A DNA stretch of 5,545 nucleotides from an uncultured Collinsella sp. (GCA_902494685.1 CABUUE010000104.1:1-5545), one strand, 5' to 3'; counted from the first letter of the stretch, positions 1 through 5,090 are shown. Made by a program: numbers and translations. The notes: generated from the sequence alone by a model not told the origin.

Positions 1-110
1 GAGCGCAGCAACATCGCGCTCCGGGCCCCGCTCGCTGTAACGTAGTCGGAATAATAGGAATCCCCGTTTTTCACTCCTACAATCCCACGGTACAAGGCAT
101 GTTAAGCCAT
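1..110. other. Unassigned upstream stretch, no supported gene
   Basis: No convincing gene is visible here. Plus frame 1 is open from the window edge to a TAG at 43-45 and could be the last codons of an upstream gene. Frame 3 is open from the edge to a TAG at about 111. Neither short peptide was recognised. A small inverted repeat, GAGCGC/GCGCTC (1-6 and 16-21), could form a weak hairpin, but no T-run follows it. Confidence 0.3.
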
Positions 111-167
111 TAGCAAAACTTGCAAAATTTAGCAAAAGTTGCAAAAGTTAGCAAAACCTGCAAAGGG
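111..167. repeat. Three tandem 19-bp units ahead of the ATPase remnant
   Basis: Three consecutive units of exactly 19 bp start at 111, 130 and 149: TAGCAAAACTTGCAAAATT, TAGCAAAAGTTGCAAAAGT and TAGCAAAACCTGCAAAGGG. The TAGCAAAA core is invariant and the unit ends drift. Units 1 and 2 each contain a short dyad, GCAA-N3-TTGC, which is partly kept in unit 3 as GCA-N5-TGC. The array is AT-rich in GC-rich surroundings and stops just before the first recognisable ATPase codons. This geometry resembles an operator or iteron array, so the units may have been binding sites upstream of the intact ATPase gene. That role is inferred; only the periodic repeat is seen. Confidence 0.85.
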
Positions 168-168
168 G

Positions 169-641
169 CCACCATGGATCGCAGCAAATGTCTCCGCCAT
201 GCCAGGCATGCTCGAAGATATTATCGAGCGAACCAAAGAAGCGGCAGATAGCCGCCTCTCACAGCCTCGCGCGTGCATAAGCGGCGTTGAGATTGGGCCC
301 GTCGGCATCGATTGGACATATGCTCAGGAGACTCAGGGTAACTGGCGCACGTGCATGAATGGCGTCTTCAGGCAACTCGAGAAGCATGACATCGAGCTTC
401 TCTCGAAACGACCTATCGGGAGCTTTCCGATAAAGATATTGAGTTTTTGCTCGCGATGCTGTCCGATTCTGGCCCCAGCAGAGTCTCGGAGATAGCCAAA
501 CGCATGGGCGTCGCCAGCAACTACGCAAGCCAATACAAACGCCGCCTCCTGGAGGACGGCGTCATCGGAGAGCGCGGGCGTGGTCTCGTTGGCTTTGACA
601 TCCCCGCGTTCAGGGAATTCTTGAACGAGAAGGCGTTTTAG
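169..641 (+). pseudogene. Broken AAA-family ATPase (5'-truncated, internally deleted, frameshifted)
   Basis: This is the wreck of a gene from the archaeal-type AAA ATPase family that is common and multicopy in gut actinobacteria. From about 169 to 400, frame 1 gives 'PPWIAANVSAMPGMLEDI' and, further on, 'VGIDWTYAQETQGNWRT' and 'QLEKHDIELL'. This matches the stretch that normally follows the Walker A loop. From about 402 to the TAG at 639-641, frame 3 gives 'LETTYRELSDKDIEFLLAML', then a winged-helix tail with 'SRVSEIAKRMGV' and 'YASQYKRRLLEDGVIGERG'. The Walker A end, the Walker B/sensor region and the middle are missing, and the two remnants are in different frames. The frame-3 part alone has a TGA at 387-389. 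A typical member would be several hundred residues, so a large internal deletion near 400 is the simplest reading. No function is expected. Family assignment is from memory of its sequence character, not from a search. Confidence 0.75.
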
Positions 642-668
642 CACGCCGGAATTGTCCGCGGAAGCATC

Positions 669-740
669 AACGCATGGCAATCAGCATTCCTCTTGGTAAG
701 GATAGCAAGCATTTTCCACCAACACCGATTGCCATGCGTT
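669..740. repeat. 14-bp perfect inverted repeat with a 44-bp loop
   Basis: AACGCATGGCAATC (669-682) is the exact reverse complement of GATTGCCATGCGTT (727-740), with 44 bp between the arms. It lies between the 3' ends of the ATPase remnant and the flavin oxidoreductase gene, where a bidirectional terminator could sit. However, neither side is followed by a clear T-run and the loop is long for an intrinsic terminator. A small non-autonomous element or a recombination scar is an alternative. Function is unassigned. Confidence 0.7.
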
Positions 741-750
741 CTTCTTGCCC

Positions 751-1281
751 TTAGGCGAGCTTGCGGGCGAGCTCTCGCACCTCTTCCAACTTGGGCGAGG
801 ATGCCATGCTGTCGCGCTCGGTCATACCGCTGATGGTGACAATGCCCAGGTCCTCCCACTTGCAGTACGCGCAGGCTGACTTGTACATAGCGATCGCCGC
901 ATCATAGACGCCCTCACTGTGGCTATCGAGCAAAAGGGCCGTCTTGGTGAACGGGAAGCCCGTAGCACCAAAGGCGTACAGGCGGTCAATGGCGGCCTTC
1001 TCCTGCGCGGTGATATCGAACCAGTAGATAGGCGAGGCAAAGACGACCATATCTGCGTCTTTCAGCGACTCGATCACGTTGGCCATGTCATCCTTCTGCA
1101 CGCAGACGCCCTCATGGGCGAAGCAGTACTGGCATCCCAAGCAGCCGGCGATCTTCTTGCTGGCAACGCGGACGACCTCGACCGCATTGCCGCCTTCACG
1201 CGCGGTCTCGGCAAACGCCTCGACCATGGTGTCGGTATTGGCTCCCTTGCGCGGGCTACCACTCAATACAACGATTTTCAT
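751..1281 (-). CDS. Iron-sulfur-flavoprotein-like NAD(P)H/FMN oxidoreductase
   Basis: A 176-residue cytosolic flavodoxin-fold protein of the NADPH-dependent FMN reductase / iron-sulfur flavoprotein (Isf) group, expected to bind FMN and pass electrons from a reduced donor to small acceptors such as quinones or electrophiles. The N-terminus has the first beta strand and phosphate-binding loop, 'MKIVVLSGSPRKGANTDTM' (1-19). Cysteines 47, 50, 53 and 60 form CX2CX2CX6C, which fits the compact CX2CX2CX4-7C motif that holds a [4Fe-4S] cluster in Isf proteins. 'FASPIYWFDITAQEKAAIDR' (81-100) is the usual flavin and dimer-contact region. The ATG at 1281 follows a GGAGAGGG ribosome binding site. It is the last gene of the minus-strand group, 145 bp beyond the hydrolase stop, so it may be read from that operon or from its own promoter. 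The family call is firm. Whether the cluster is present, and the substrate, are inferred. Confidence 0.88.
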   Translation of the reverse strand: MKIVVLSGSPRKGANTDTMVEAFAETAREGGNAVEVVRVASKKIAGCLGCQYCFAHEGVCVQKDDMANVIESLKDADMVVFASPIYWFDITAQEKAAIDRLYAFGATGFPFTKTALLLDSHSEGVYDAAIAMYKSACAYCKWEDLGIVTISGMTERDSMASSPKLEEVRELARKLA

Positions 1282-1297
1282 AGGATTCCCTCTCCTT

Positions 1298-1319
1298 CAT
1301 GCTGCAGGCGCGCAGCATG
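1298..1319. promoter_or_regulatory. Hairpin or dyad in the leader of the flavoprotein gene
   Basis: CATGCTGC (1298-1305) and GCAGCATG (1312-1319) are perfect 8-bp arms around a 6-bp centre. On the minus strand the dyad ends just before the AAGGAG ribosome binding site of the oxidoreductase gene, so in RNA it would sit directly upstream of that site; in DNA it could be an operator. On the plus strand it is followed by TTTTCTT, which looks like a weak terminator, but no plus-strand gene ends there. The surrounding 1320-1416 stretch is AT-richer and holds no promoter I would defend. Confidence 0.45.
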
Positions 1320-1426
1320 TTTTCTTGTAACCTAAACGTATGGAGTTATTCAATCGCCTCGTTTCAACTACTCCCACTCTTTAGAAGAATCGTTGCTGGA
1401 GACTTGGCATTAAATCAAGGCGCGCC

Positions 1427-2398
1427 TTATTTCAGGTATTCCTCAAAGAATGCCTTCAGCTTTCCAAACGGAATGATGTCCATCTGATCGTAAAGGTCGG
1501 TGTGGCTGGCACCAGGGATAATGAGCAATTCCTTGTTGTCCCCCGTCAGCTTGCTGTACGCAGTTTCGCTGAAATAGCGGGAGTGCGCCTTCTCGCCATG
1601 CACCAGCAGTACCGCAGAGCGAATTTCGCTGCTGTATTGCAAAATCGGCATATTCAAAAACGACAGCGAGGACGTCACATTCCAGCCACCGTTGGAGTTC
1701 AGGCTGCGGGGATGATAGCCTCGCGGAGTTTTGTAGTAGGCGTAATAGTCCGCTACGAACTGCGGCGCATCCTCCGGTAGCGGATCGACAACACCGCCTG
1801 CCAATGCATAAGTACCACCCCTGTAATCTTCCGTGCGCTGTGCATTCATGGCTTTTTTCTTCTCAAAGCGTGCCTGCTCAGAATCCTCACTGTCAAAATA
1901 GCCGTTGGCGTTCACACGGGTCATGTCGTACATGGTCATAGCAGCGGTCGCTTTGATACGGGTGTCAATGGCTGCGGCATTGATCGCCATGCCGCCCCAA
2001 CCGCAGATACCGATGATGCCGATGCGCTCCGGATCGACGTTTTCCTGTACCGAGAGGAAGTCCACCGCTGCGCAGAAGTCCTCGGTGTTGATGTCCGGCG
2101 ATGCTACATAGCGGGGTGTGCCGCCGCTCTCGCCGGTATAGGACGGGTCAAAGGCAATTGCAAAAAAGCCCAACTCCGCCATTTTCTGCGCGTACAGACC
2201 GGAGGACTGCTCCTTCACCGCGCCAAAAGGGCCGCTGACGGCGATGGCGGGCAGCTTGCCTTCCGCGTTCTTAGGCACGTAGACGTCAGCCACCAGCGTG
2301 ATGCCGTATCGGTTATGGAAGGTCGCCTTGCTGTGCTCAACCTTGTCGCTTTTGGGAAATACTTTGTCCCATTCCTGCGTCAGATTCAACTGTTCCAT
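1427..2398 (-). CDS. Alpha/beta hydrolase with Cys nucleophile (YcjY/dienelactone-hydrolase-like)
   Basis: A 323-residue alpha/beta-hydrolase-fold protein, full length for the YcjY-like group, without a signal peptide, so cytosolic. It should hydrolyse an ester, lactone or thioester, but the substrate is unknown. Visible landmarks: the entry strands 'GITLVADVYVP' (32-42); an oxyanion-side stretch 'AVSGPFGAVKEQS' (53-65); 'FDPSYTGESGG' (83-93); the nucleophile elbow 'GIIGICGWGGMA' (127-138) with Cys132 in the nucleophile position, as in dienelactone hydrolase and YcjY relatives; and 'PGASHTDLYD' (295-304) with the likely catalytic His299. The position after the late strand that often carries the acid ('HGEKAHSRYFSE', 267-278) has Ala271, so Glu269 or another residue may serve. 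The start codon is two bases after the CMD-cupin stop, and its ribosome binding site lies in that gene's last codons, so the two are translationally coupled. Confidence 0.88.
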   Translation of the reverse strand: MEQLNLTQEWDKVFPKSDKVEHSKATFHNRYGITLVADVYVPKNAEGKLPAIAVSGPFGAVKEQSSGLYAQKMAELGFFAIAFDPSYTGESGGTPRYVASPDINTEDFCAAVDFLSVQENVDPERIGIIGICGWGGMAINAAAIDTRIKATAAMTMYDMTRVNANGYFDSEDSEQARFEKKKAMNAQRTEDYRGGTYALAGGVVDPLPEDAPQFVADYYAYYKTPRGYHPRSLNSNGGWNVTSSLSFLNMPILQYSSEIRSAVLLVHGEKAHSRYFSETAYSKLTGDNKELLIIPGASHTDLYDQMDIIPFGKLKAFFEEYLK

Positions 2399-2400
2399 AC

Positions 2401-3165
2401 CTAAACCTCCTTGTCAGTCGCTTTAAGGTATTGCTCGTCGTCCACGGGCTCCAACCACTCGTTGGAGGCCTCCTCGCCCGGAACCTCCACCGCGAGATGG
2501 GAAAACCAGCTGTCGGGCGCCGCACCGTGCCAGTGCTTTACGCCTGCGGGAATATTTACTACATCGCCGGGGCACAGCTCCTGTGCCGGTTTGCCCCATT
2601 CCTGGTAAAACCCTCGGCCAGCCACGCAGACGAGAATCTGCCCGCCGCCGCTTTTGGCGTGATGGGTGTGCCAGTTGTTGCGGCAGCCTGGCTCGAACGT
2701 AACGTTGTAAATGCCGACCTGCTCGGTGGAAAGGGGCGCGAGGTAGCTTTGCCCGATAAAGTACTTCGCAAATGCGTCGTTGGGGGCACCGATGGGAAAG
2801 GCCATCTCGTTTTGATGCTTAGCTCTTGCATCAGCGGCATTGTCATCCGCCCAGACCTCCTTCGCCATGCGAAAGGCCGCCCACGCCTTGGGCCATCCCG
2901 CATAAAACGCCGCATGCGTAAGGATTTCCGCTATCTCAGCCCTGGTCACGCCATTGTTCTTTGCGGACATCAGATGATATTGAAACGAAGAGTCCGTCAG
3001 GCCCTGCGCCATTAGGGCAACCACCGTCACTATGCTGCGATCTCGAAGGGAAAGCCCGTCTTCTCGACTCCATACCTCGCCGAACAGCACATCGTCATTG
3101 AGCTGTGCAAATTTGGGGGCAAAGTCCCCCAGGGCATCTCTACCTGCCGTCTGTTTAATTGTCAT
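2401..3165 (-). CDS. Carboxymuconolactone-decarboxylase-like / cupin fusion protein
   Basis: A 254-residue two-domain cytosolic protein. Residues about 20-107 are a CMD-family helical domain: 'FGEVWSREDGLSLRDRSIVT' (28-47), then 'QYHLMSAKNNGVTRAEIAEI' (62-81) and 'THAAFYAGWPKAWAAF' (83-98). It lacks the CxxC of the AhpD-type peroxidase branch, so it belongs with the decarboxylase-like branch (Glu30 and His84 are candidate active-site residues). Residues about 147-230 are a single cupin barrel: motif 1 'NNWHTHHAKSGGGQILVCV' (163-181) and motif 2 'GDVVNIPAGVKHWHGA' (200-215). His166, His168, Gln176 and His211 are the likely metal ligands. The ATG at 3165 is chosen over an upstream in-frame ATG at 3291 because AGGAGG lies 9 nt before it and the extra 42 residues are not family-like. 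It is the first gene after the MerR-type promoter. Reaction unknown; redox or lactone chemistry on a carbonyl compound is inferred. Confidence 0.88.
   Translation of the reverse strand: MTIKQTAGRDALGDFAPKFAQLNDDVLFGEVWSREDGLSLRDRSIVTVVALMAQGLTDSSFQYHLMSAKNNGVTRAEIAEILTHAAFYAGWPKAWAAFRMAKEVWADDNAADARAKHQNEMAFPIGAPNDAFAKYFIGQSYLAPLSTEQVGIYNVTFEPGCRNNWHTHHAKSGGGQILVCVAGRGFYQEWGKPAQELCPGDVVNIPAGVKHWHGAAPDSWFSHLAVEVPGEEASNEWLEPVDDEQYLKATDKEV
2406..2412 (-). promoter_or_regulatory. Ribosome binding site of the hydrolase, inside the CMD-cupin 3' end
   Basis: On the minus strand AAGGAGG forms the codons for the last Lys-Glu-Val of the CMD-cupin protein, just before its TAG (2403-2401), and lies 7 nt before the hydrolase ATG (2398). 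This near-perfect site fixes the hydrolase start and implies coupled translation of the two proteins. Confidence 0.85.
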
Positions 3166-3174
3166 GATCGATTT

Positions 3175-3180
3175 CCTCCT
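3175..3180 (-). promoter_or_regulatory. Ribosome binding site that sets the CMD-cupin start
   Basis: Minus-strand AGGAGG lies 9 nt before the ATG at 3165. No comparable site precedes the in-frame ATG at 3291, so the longer reading is not the real protein. Confidence 0.85.
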
Positions 3181-3226
3181 GTCGATGGTTTTGAGTACAA
3201 ACTGCTTTCGCGCAGCTAAGCCGCGC

Positions 3227-3328
3227 CTAGATTTCCATGCCCATTCGATGCGCCTGCTCCAGAGCGGGATGCCCGGCGATTTCGCCCACACCGTTCACGC
3301 CGCCGGCGAAAACCGTTCCGACAAGCGT
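3227..3328 (-). pseudogene. Probable C-terminal remnant of a second flavodoxin-family gene
   Basis: Inside the CMD-cupin leader, a minus-strand frame reads 'TLVGTVFAGGVNGVGEI', then 'AGHPALEQAHRMGMEI', and stops at TAG (3229-3227). Its codons are GC-rich and coding-like, and the peptide resembles the normal C-terminus of NADPH-dependent FMN reductase / flavodoxin-family proteins, which end in a Gly-rich strand, a '..G.xALEx' turn and a last helix. There is no plausible start codon or ribosome binding site for it, and upstream of about 3330 the reading becomes Arg-rich and unlike any domain before meeting the promoter. I infer that a flavodoxin gene once stood first in this operon and was deleted, leaving its tail. 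The identification is from pattern memory and could be wrong. Confidence 0.4.
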
Positions 3329-3378
3329 GCGCCTTTGGCGAAAACCCCTTGCGCTCCCGATTTGTATTGACGAGAATG

Positions 3379-3409
3379 AAGGTAATACCTAAACCTGACT
3401 TTAGGTCAA
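3379..3409 (-). promoter_or_regulatory. MerR-type promoter/operator for the CMD-cupin/hydrolase operon
   Basis: On the minus strand TTGACC (3409-3404) and TACCTT (3384-3379) are separated by 19 bp, the overlong spacer that MerR-family activators correct by twisting the DNA. Inside it is a dyad, ACCTAAA (3387-3393) and TTTAGGT (3400-3406), with a 6-bp centre. The arrangement is like the SoxR and AdhR classes of operator. Transcription would begin near 3372, giving a leader of about 200 nt before the CMD-cupin ATG. On the plus strand TTGACG (3367-3372) and TAAACC (3390-3395), 17 bp apart, may be the merR promoter; the dyad overlaps its -10, which would allow autorepression. The minus-strand promoter is well supported by geometry; the plus-strand one is weak. 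Confidence 0.75.
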
Positions 3410-3440
3410 GGGATGAAATCGAGTTTTATTCGGAGGACCC

Positions 3441-3881
3441 ATGTACACAATCGGACAGGTGGCGGAGATGTTCGGTCTGCCCGTTTCCACGCTGCGTTAT
3501 TACGACAAGCAGGGATTGTTTCCGGAATTGGAGCGGACGTCCGGCATTCGCCGATTCGGCGATGCGGAACTCGAGGCGCTTCGGGTCATCGAATGCTTAA
3601 AGAAGGCTGGGATGGAGATCAAGGACATCCGGCTGTTCATGGAATGGTGTGCGGAGGGCCCATCGACATATCCCAAGCGCAAGGCCATGTTCGAGGAGCG
3701 GAAGGCCCACATGGAGTCGGAGATCGCGAACATGAACCGTGCGCTGGATATGTTGAAGTTCAAATGCTGGTACTACGAGCAGGCGATCCAAGATGGCAAC
3801 GAGGATAGAGTGAAGGCGCTGATTCCCGACGATTTGCCGGAAGAGATCAAAGATACCTACGATAACGCCCACGCCCAATAG
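3441..3881 (+). CDS. MerR-family regulator, AdhR/NmlR-like (Cys52)
   Basis: A 146-residue DNA-binding regulator, normal length for the family. The N-terminal winged helix starts 'MYTIGQVAEMFGLPVSTLRY' (1-20) with 'YDKQGLFPELERTSGIRRFG' (21-40) as the wing. A long dimerisation helix follows at about 80-118 ('EERKAHMESEIANMNRALDM', 85-104). Cys52, in 'VIECLKKAGMEI' (49-60), falls at the position of the reactive cysteine of AdhR and NmlR, regulators of aldehyde and electrophile responses; Cys70 and Cys109 are also present. GGAGGA at 3432-3437 precedes the ATG. The gene is divergent from the CMD-cupin operon across a MerR-type operator, so it most likely activates that operon and controls itself. 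The inducer is not shown by the sequence; an aldehyde, quinone or similar electrophile is an inference from Cys52 and the neighbours. Confidence 0.92.
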   Translation: MYTIGQVAEMFGLPVSTLRYYDKQGLFPELERTSGIRRFGDAELEALRVIECLKKAGMEIKDIRLFMEWCAEGPSTYPKRKAMFEERKAHMESEIANMNRALDMLKFKCWYYEQAIQDGNEDRVKALIPDDLPEEIKDTYDNAHAQ

Positions 3882-3933
3882 TGCCGCCCGATACTCAAGG
3901 GGCTTTGGCAAGGAGTCGTTTTAGGCAGACATG

Positions 3934-3970
3934 CAAAAAGAAAGCCTCCGAACCAGAAGGTTCGGAGGCT
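3934..3970 (-). terminator. Strong intrinsic terminator of the LysR gene, possibly bidirectional
   Basis: AGCCTCCGAACC (3943-3954) and GGTTCGGAGGCT (3959-3970) form a perfect 12-bp stem with an AGAA loop. On the minus strand the stem runs into TTTCTTTTTG (3943-3934), the T-run expected for termination of transcription coming from the LysR gene. On the plus strand it is followed only by GTTATT, so it may stop merR transcripts less efficiently. Confidence 0.88.
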
Positions 3971-4112
3971 GTTATTCCCGTTATTTCGCTGATGGCTTTG
4001 CTCTATGGCGACGCCGAAACAGCATCAGGCGGTACTCGACGGTATCAAAACGCGAGTTCAGAAGCCAGTTCCCGTTATTCCCGTAGGCATAAGCGCATCT
4101 GCTCGCGATTGC
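3971..4112. other. Spacer between the LysR stop and its terminator
   Basis: No start codon with a ribosome binding site is seen on either strand. After the LysR TAG (4115-4113) the same minus frame stays open for 43 codons to a TAA at 3983-3981, including 'NGNWLLNSRFDTVEYRLMLF'. This looks protein-like and may be a remnant or a read-through tail, but no family was recognised. Confidence 0.35.
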
Positions 4113-5012
4113 CTATCGATGCTTTGCCTCGAGCACGGCAGACACCGCATCGAGAAACTCCCGCACATGGTCTGCGGGCTGCAGCGAATGAAGCAGCCCG
4201 TAAGACACGAGACAGTCCCAATCGGTAGGGACGGTTTTGAGCATGGGGTGGACGTTGGCCCACAACGGCAGCGTCGCAAGCGCGAGGTCTTCGTTCGCGC
4301 CGCGATTGAACACCTCCGCCCGATATTGCGGGAAGTCTACGAGCGCGATTTGAGGATGATGCAAGAGTATCTCGTCGCGCACGCGGTCGATTTCGGCGTT
4401 CCAGCCCCGGCGTATAAGCATAAGACTGTGATTGTGGAGGTCGTCGAATGTGACGATGTCGCGTTTGGCGAGTTCGCTGTCGACGGGAACGGCGCACCAG
4501 AGCGGCTCGCGCGAAAGCTCGAGGCCCAAGCACCCGCGCTCTTTAAGAAAGGCATCGTCGAAAATCCCCGCCACGATATCCATGTCTTGCCCGAGGTTCG
4601 CCAAACCGCGCGCCGCCGAGGGTGTGTTTTCAAACGTGACCACCTGAAGGCTCATGCCAGGGCAACGTTCCTTCACCTTCGGCCACAGCTTCGTGAGCGG
4701 CGTGCTGGGCGTCATGAGCGACACTCCCACGCGGATGATGCGCTTCTCTCCTCGCTCGGCGACGCGGGCGCGTGCGATTGATTCTTGAGAGTACTGCACG
4801 ATATGGCGGGCGTCGGCGAGCAGCGACCTGCCTGCTCGCGTAAGCGAAAGCCCCTGATGCGATCGGTGGAACAGCGTAAGGCCTAGCCGCGACTCCAGCA
4901 GGTTCATCTGCTTGATGACAGCCGTGGGCGTGATGAAGGACTCTTGTGCCGCCTTGGAGAAGCTGCCCGCCTCCGCCACGCGGATGAAAGTGTCAAGCTG
5001 TGGGTTGTACAT
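4113..5012 (-). CDS. LysR-family transcriptional regulator
   Basis: A 299-residue protein of standard LysR length. The N-terminal winged helix-turn-helix is clear: 'MYNPQLDTFIRVAEAGSFSK' (1-20), the recognition region 'AAQESFITPTAVIKQMNLLE' (21-40) and 'RLGLTLFHRSHQGLSLTRAG' (42-61). A linker helix leads to the effector-binding domain (about 87-290), starting 'RIIRVGVSLMTPST'. The ATG at 5012 is preferred to an in-frame GTG at 5027, because the GGGAGG ribosome binding site lies between them and would fall inside the longer reading. It is divergent from the aldo/keto reductase with 129 bp between the starts, the classical LysR arrangement, so it probably regulates that gene and itself. The effector is unknown. 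Confidence 0.92.
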   Translation of the reverse strand: MYNPQLDTFIRVAEAGSFSKAAQESFITPTAVIKQMNLLESRLGLTLFHRSHQGLSLTRAGRSLLADARHIVQYSQESIARARVAERGEKRIIRVGVSLMTPSTPLTKLWPKVKERCPGMSLQVVTFENTPSAARGLANLGQDMDIVAGIFDDAFLKERGCLGLELSREPLWCAVPVDSELAKRDIVTFDDLHNHSLMLIRRGWNAEIDRVRDEILLHHPQIALVDFPQYRAEVFNRGANEDLALATLPLWANVHPMLKTVPTDWDCLVSYGLLHSLQPADHVREFLDAVSAVLEAKHR

Positions 5013-5050
5013 CGATCCTCCCGTCACGCATTATGTGCCGTATATACCCC

Positions 5051-5090
5051 ATGGTTATATCCATCATTCCAACGTGAACTTCTCGCACGT
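5051..5090. promoter_or_regulatory. Likely LysR binding sites between the regulator and the aldo/keto reductase
   Basis: ACGTG-N9-CACGT (5072-5090) is a dyad containing T-N11-A (T5075, A5087), the signature of LysR recognition sites. A second dyad, ATGG-N6-CCAT with a central TATA (5051-5064), is centred about 23 bp away, a usual distance between recognition and activation sites. A short perfect palindrome, GTATATAC, lies beside it at 5040-5047. Which site serves which promoter cannot be told; no confident -35/-10 pair was found for either gene. Confidence 0.5.

Noticed and set aside
447..641. A free-standing 64-residue helix-turn-helix protein
   Set aside because: The similarity continues upstream of the first ATG to about 402 as part of the ATPase C-terminus, and no ribosome binding site supports a separate gene.
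1417..1428. AAGGCGCGCCTT palindrome at the hydrolase stop as a terminator
   Set aside because: The palindrome has no loop, would leave only a 4-bp stem, and is not followed by a T-run.
2397..2408. ATACCTAAACCT, identical to 3385-3396 in the MerR operator, as a second MerR half-site
   Set aside because: Here it is the end of the CMD-cupin gene and the hydrolase ribosome binding site. One or two 12-bp repeats are expected by chance in a window this size, and no dyad partner is present.
2431..3015. 194-codon plus-strand reading opposite the CMD-cupin gene
   Set aside because: The minus strand encodes clear CMD and cupin motifs; the plus reading has no domain character.
3166..3291. N-terminal extension of the CMD-cupin protein from an ATG at 3291
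   Set aside because: The strong AGGAGG at 3175-3180 serves the ATG at 3165, and the extra 42 residues do not look like CMD sequence.
3971..4084. 11-bp direct repeat GTTATTCCCGT (3971-3981 and 4074-4084) as an insertion footprint
   Set aside because: Repeats of this length are common by chance and nothing between them resembles a mobile element.
4005..4781. 258-codon plus-strand reading antisense to the LysR gene
   Set aside because: No ribosome binding site, no recognisable family, and it overlaps a clear LysR gene on the other strand; it is a shadow of GC-rich coding sequence.
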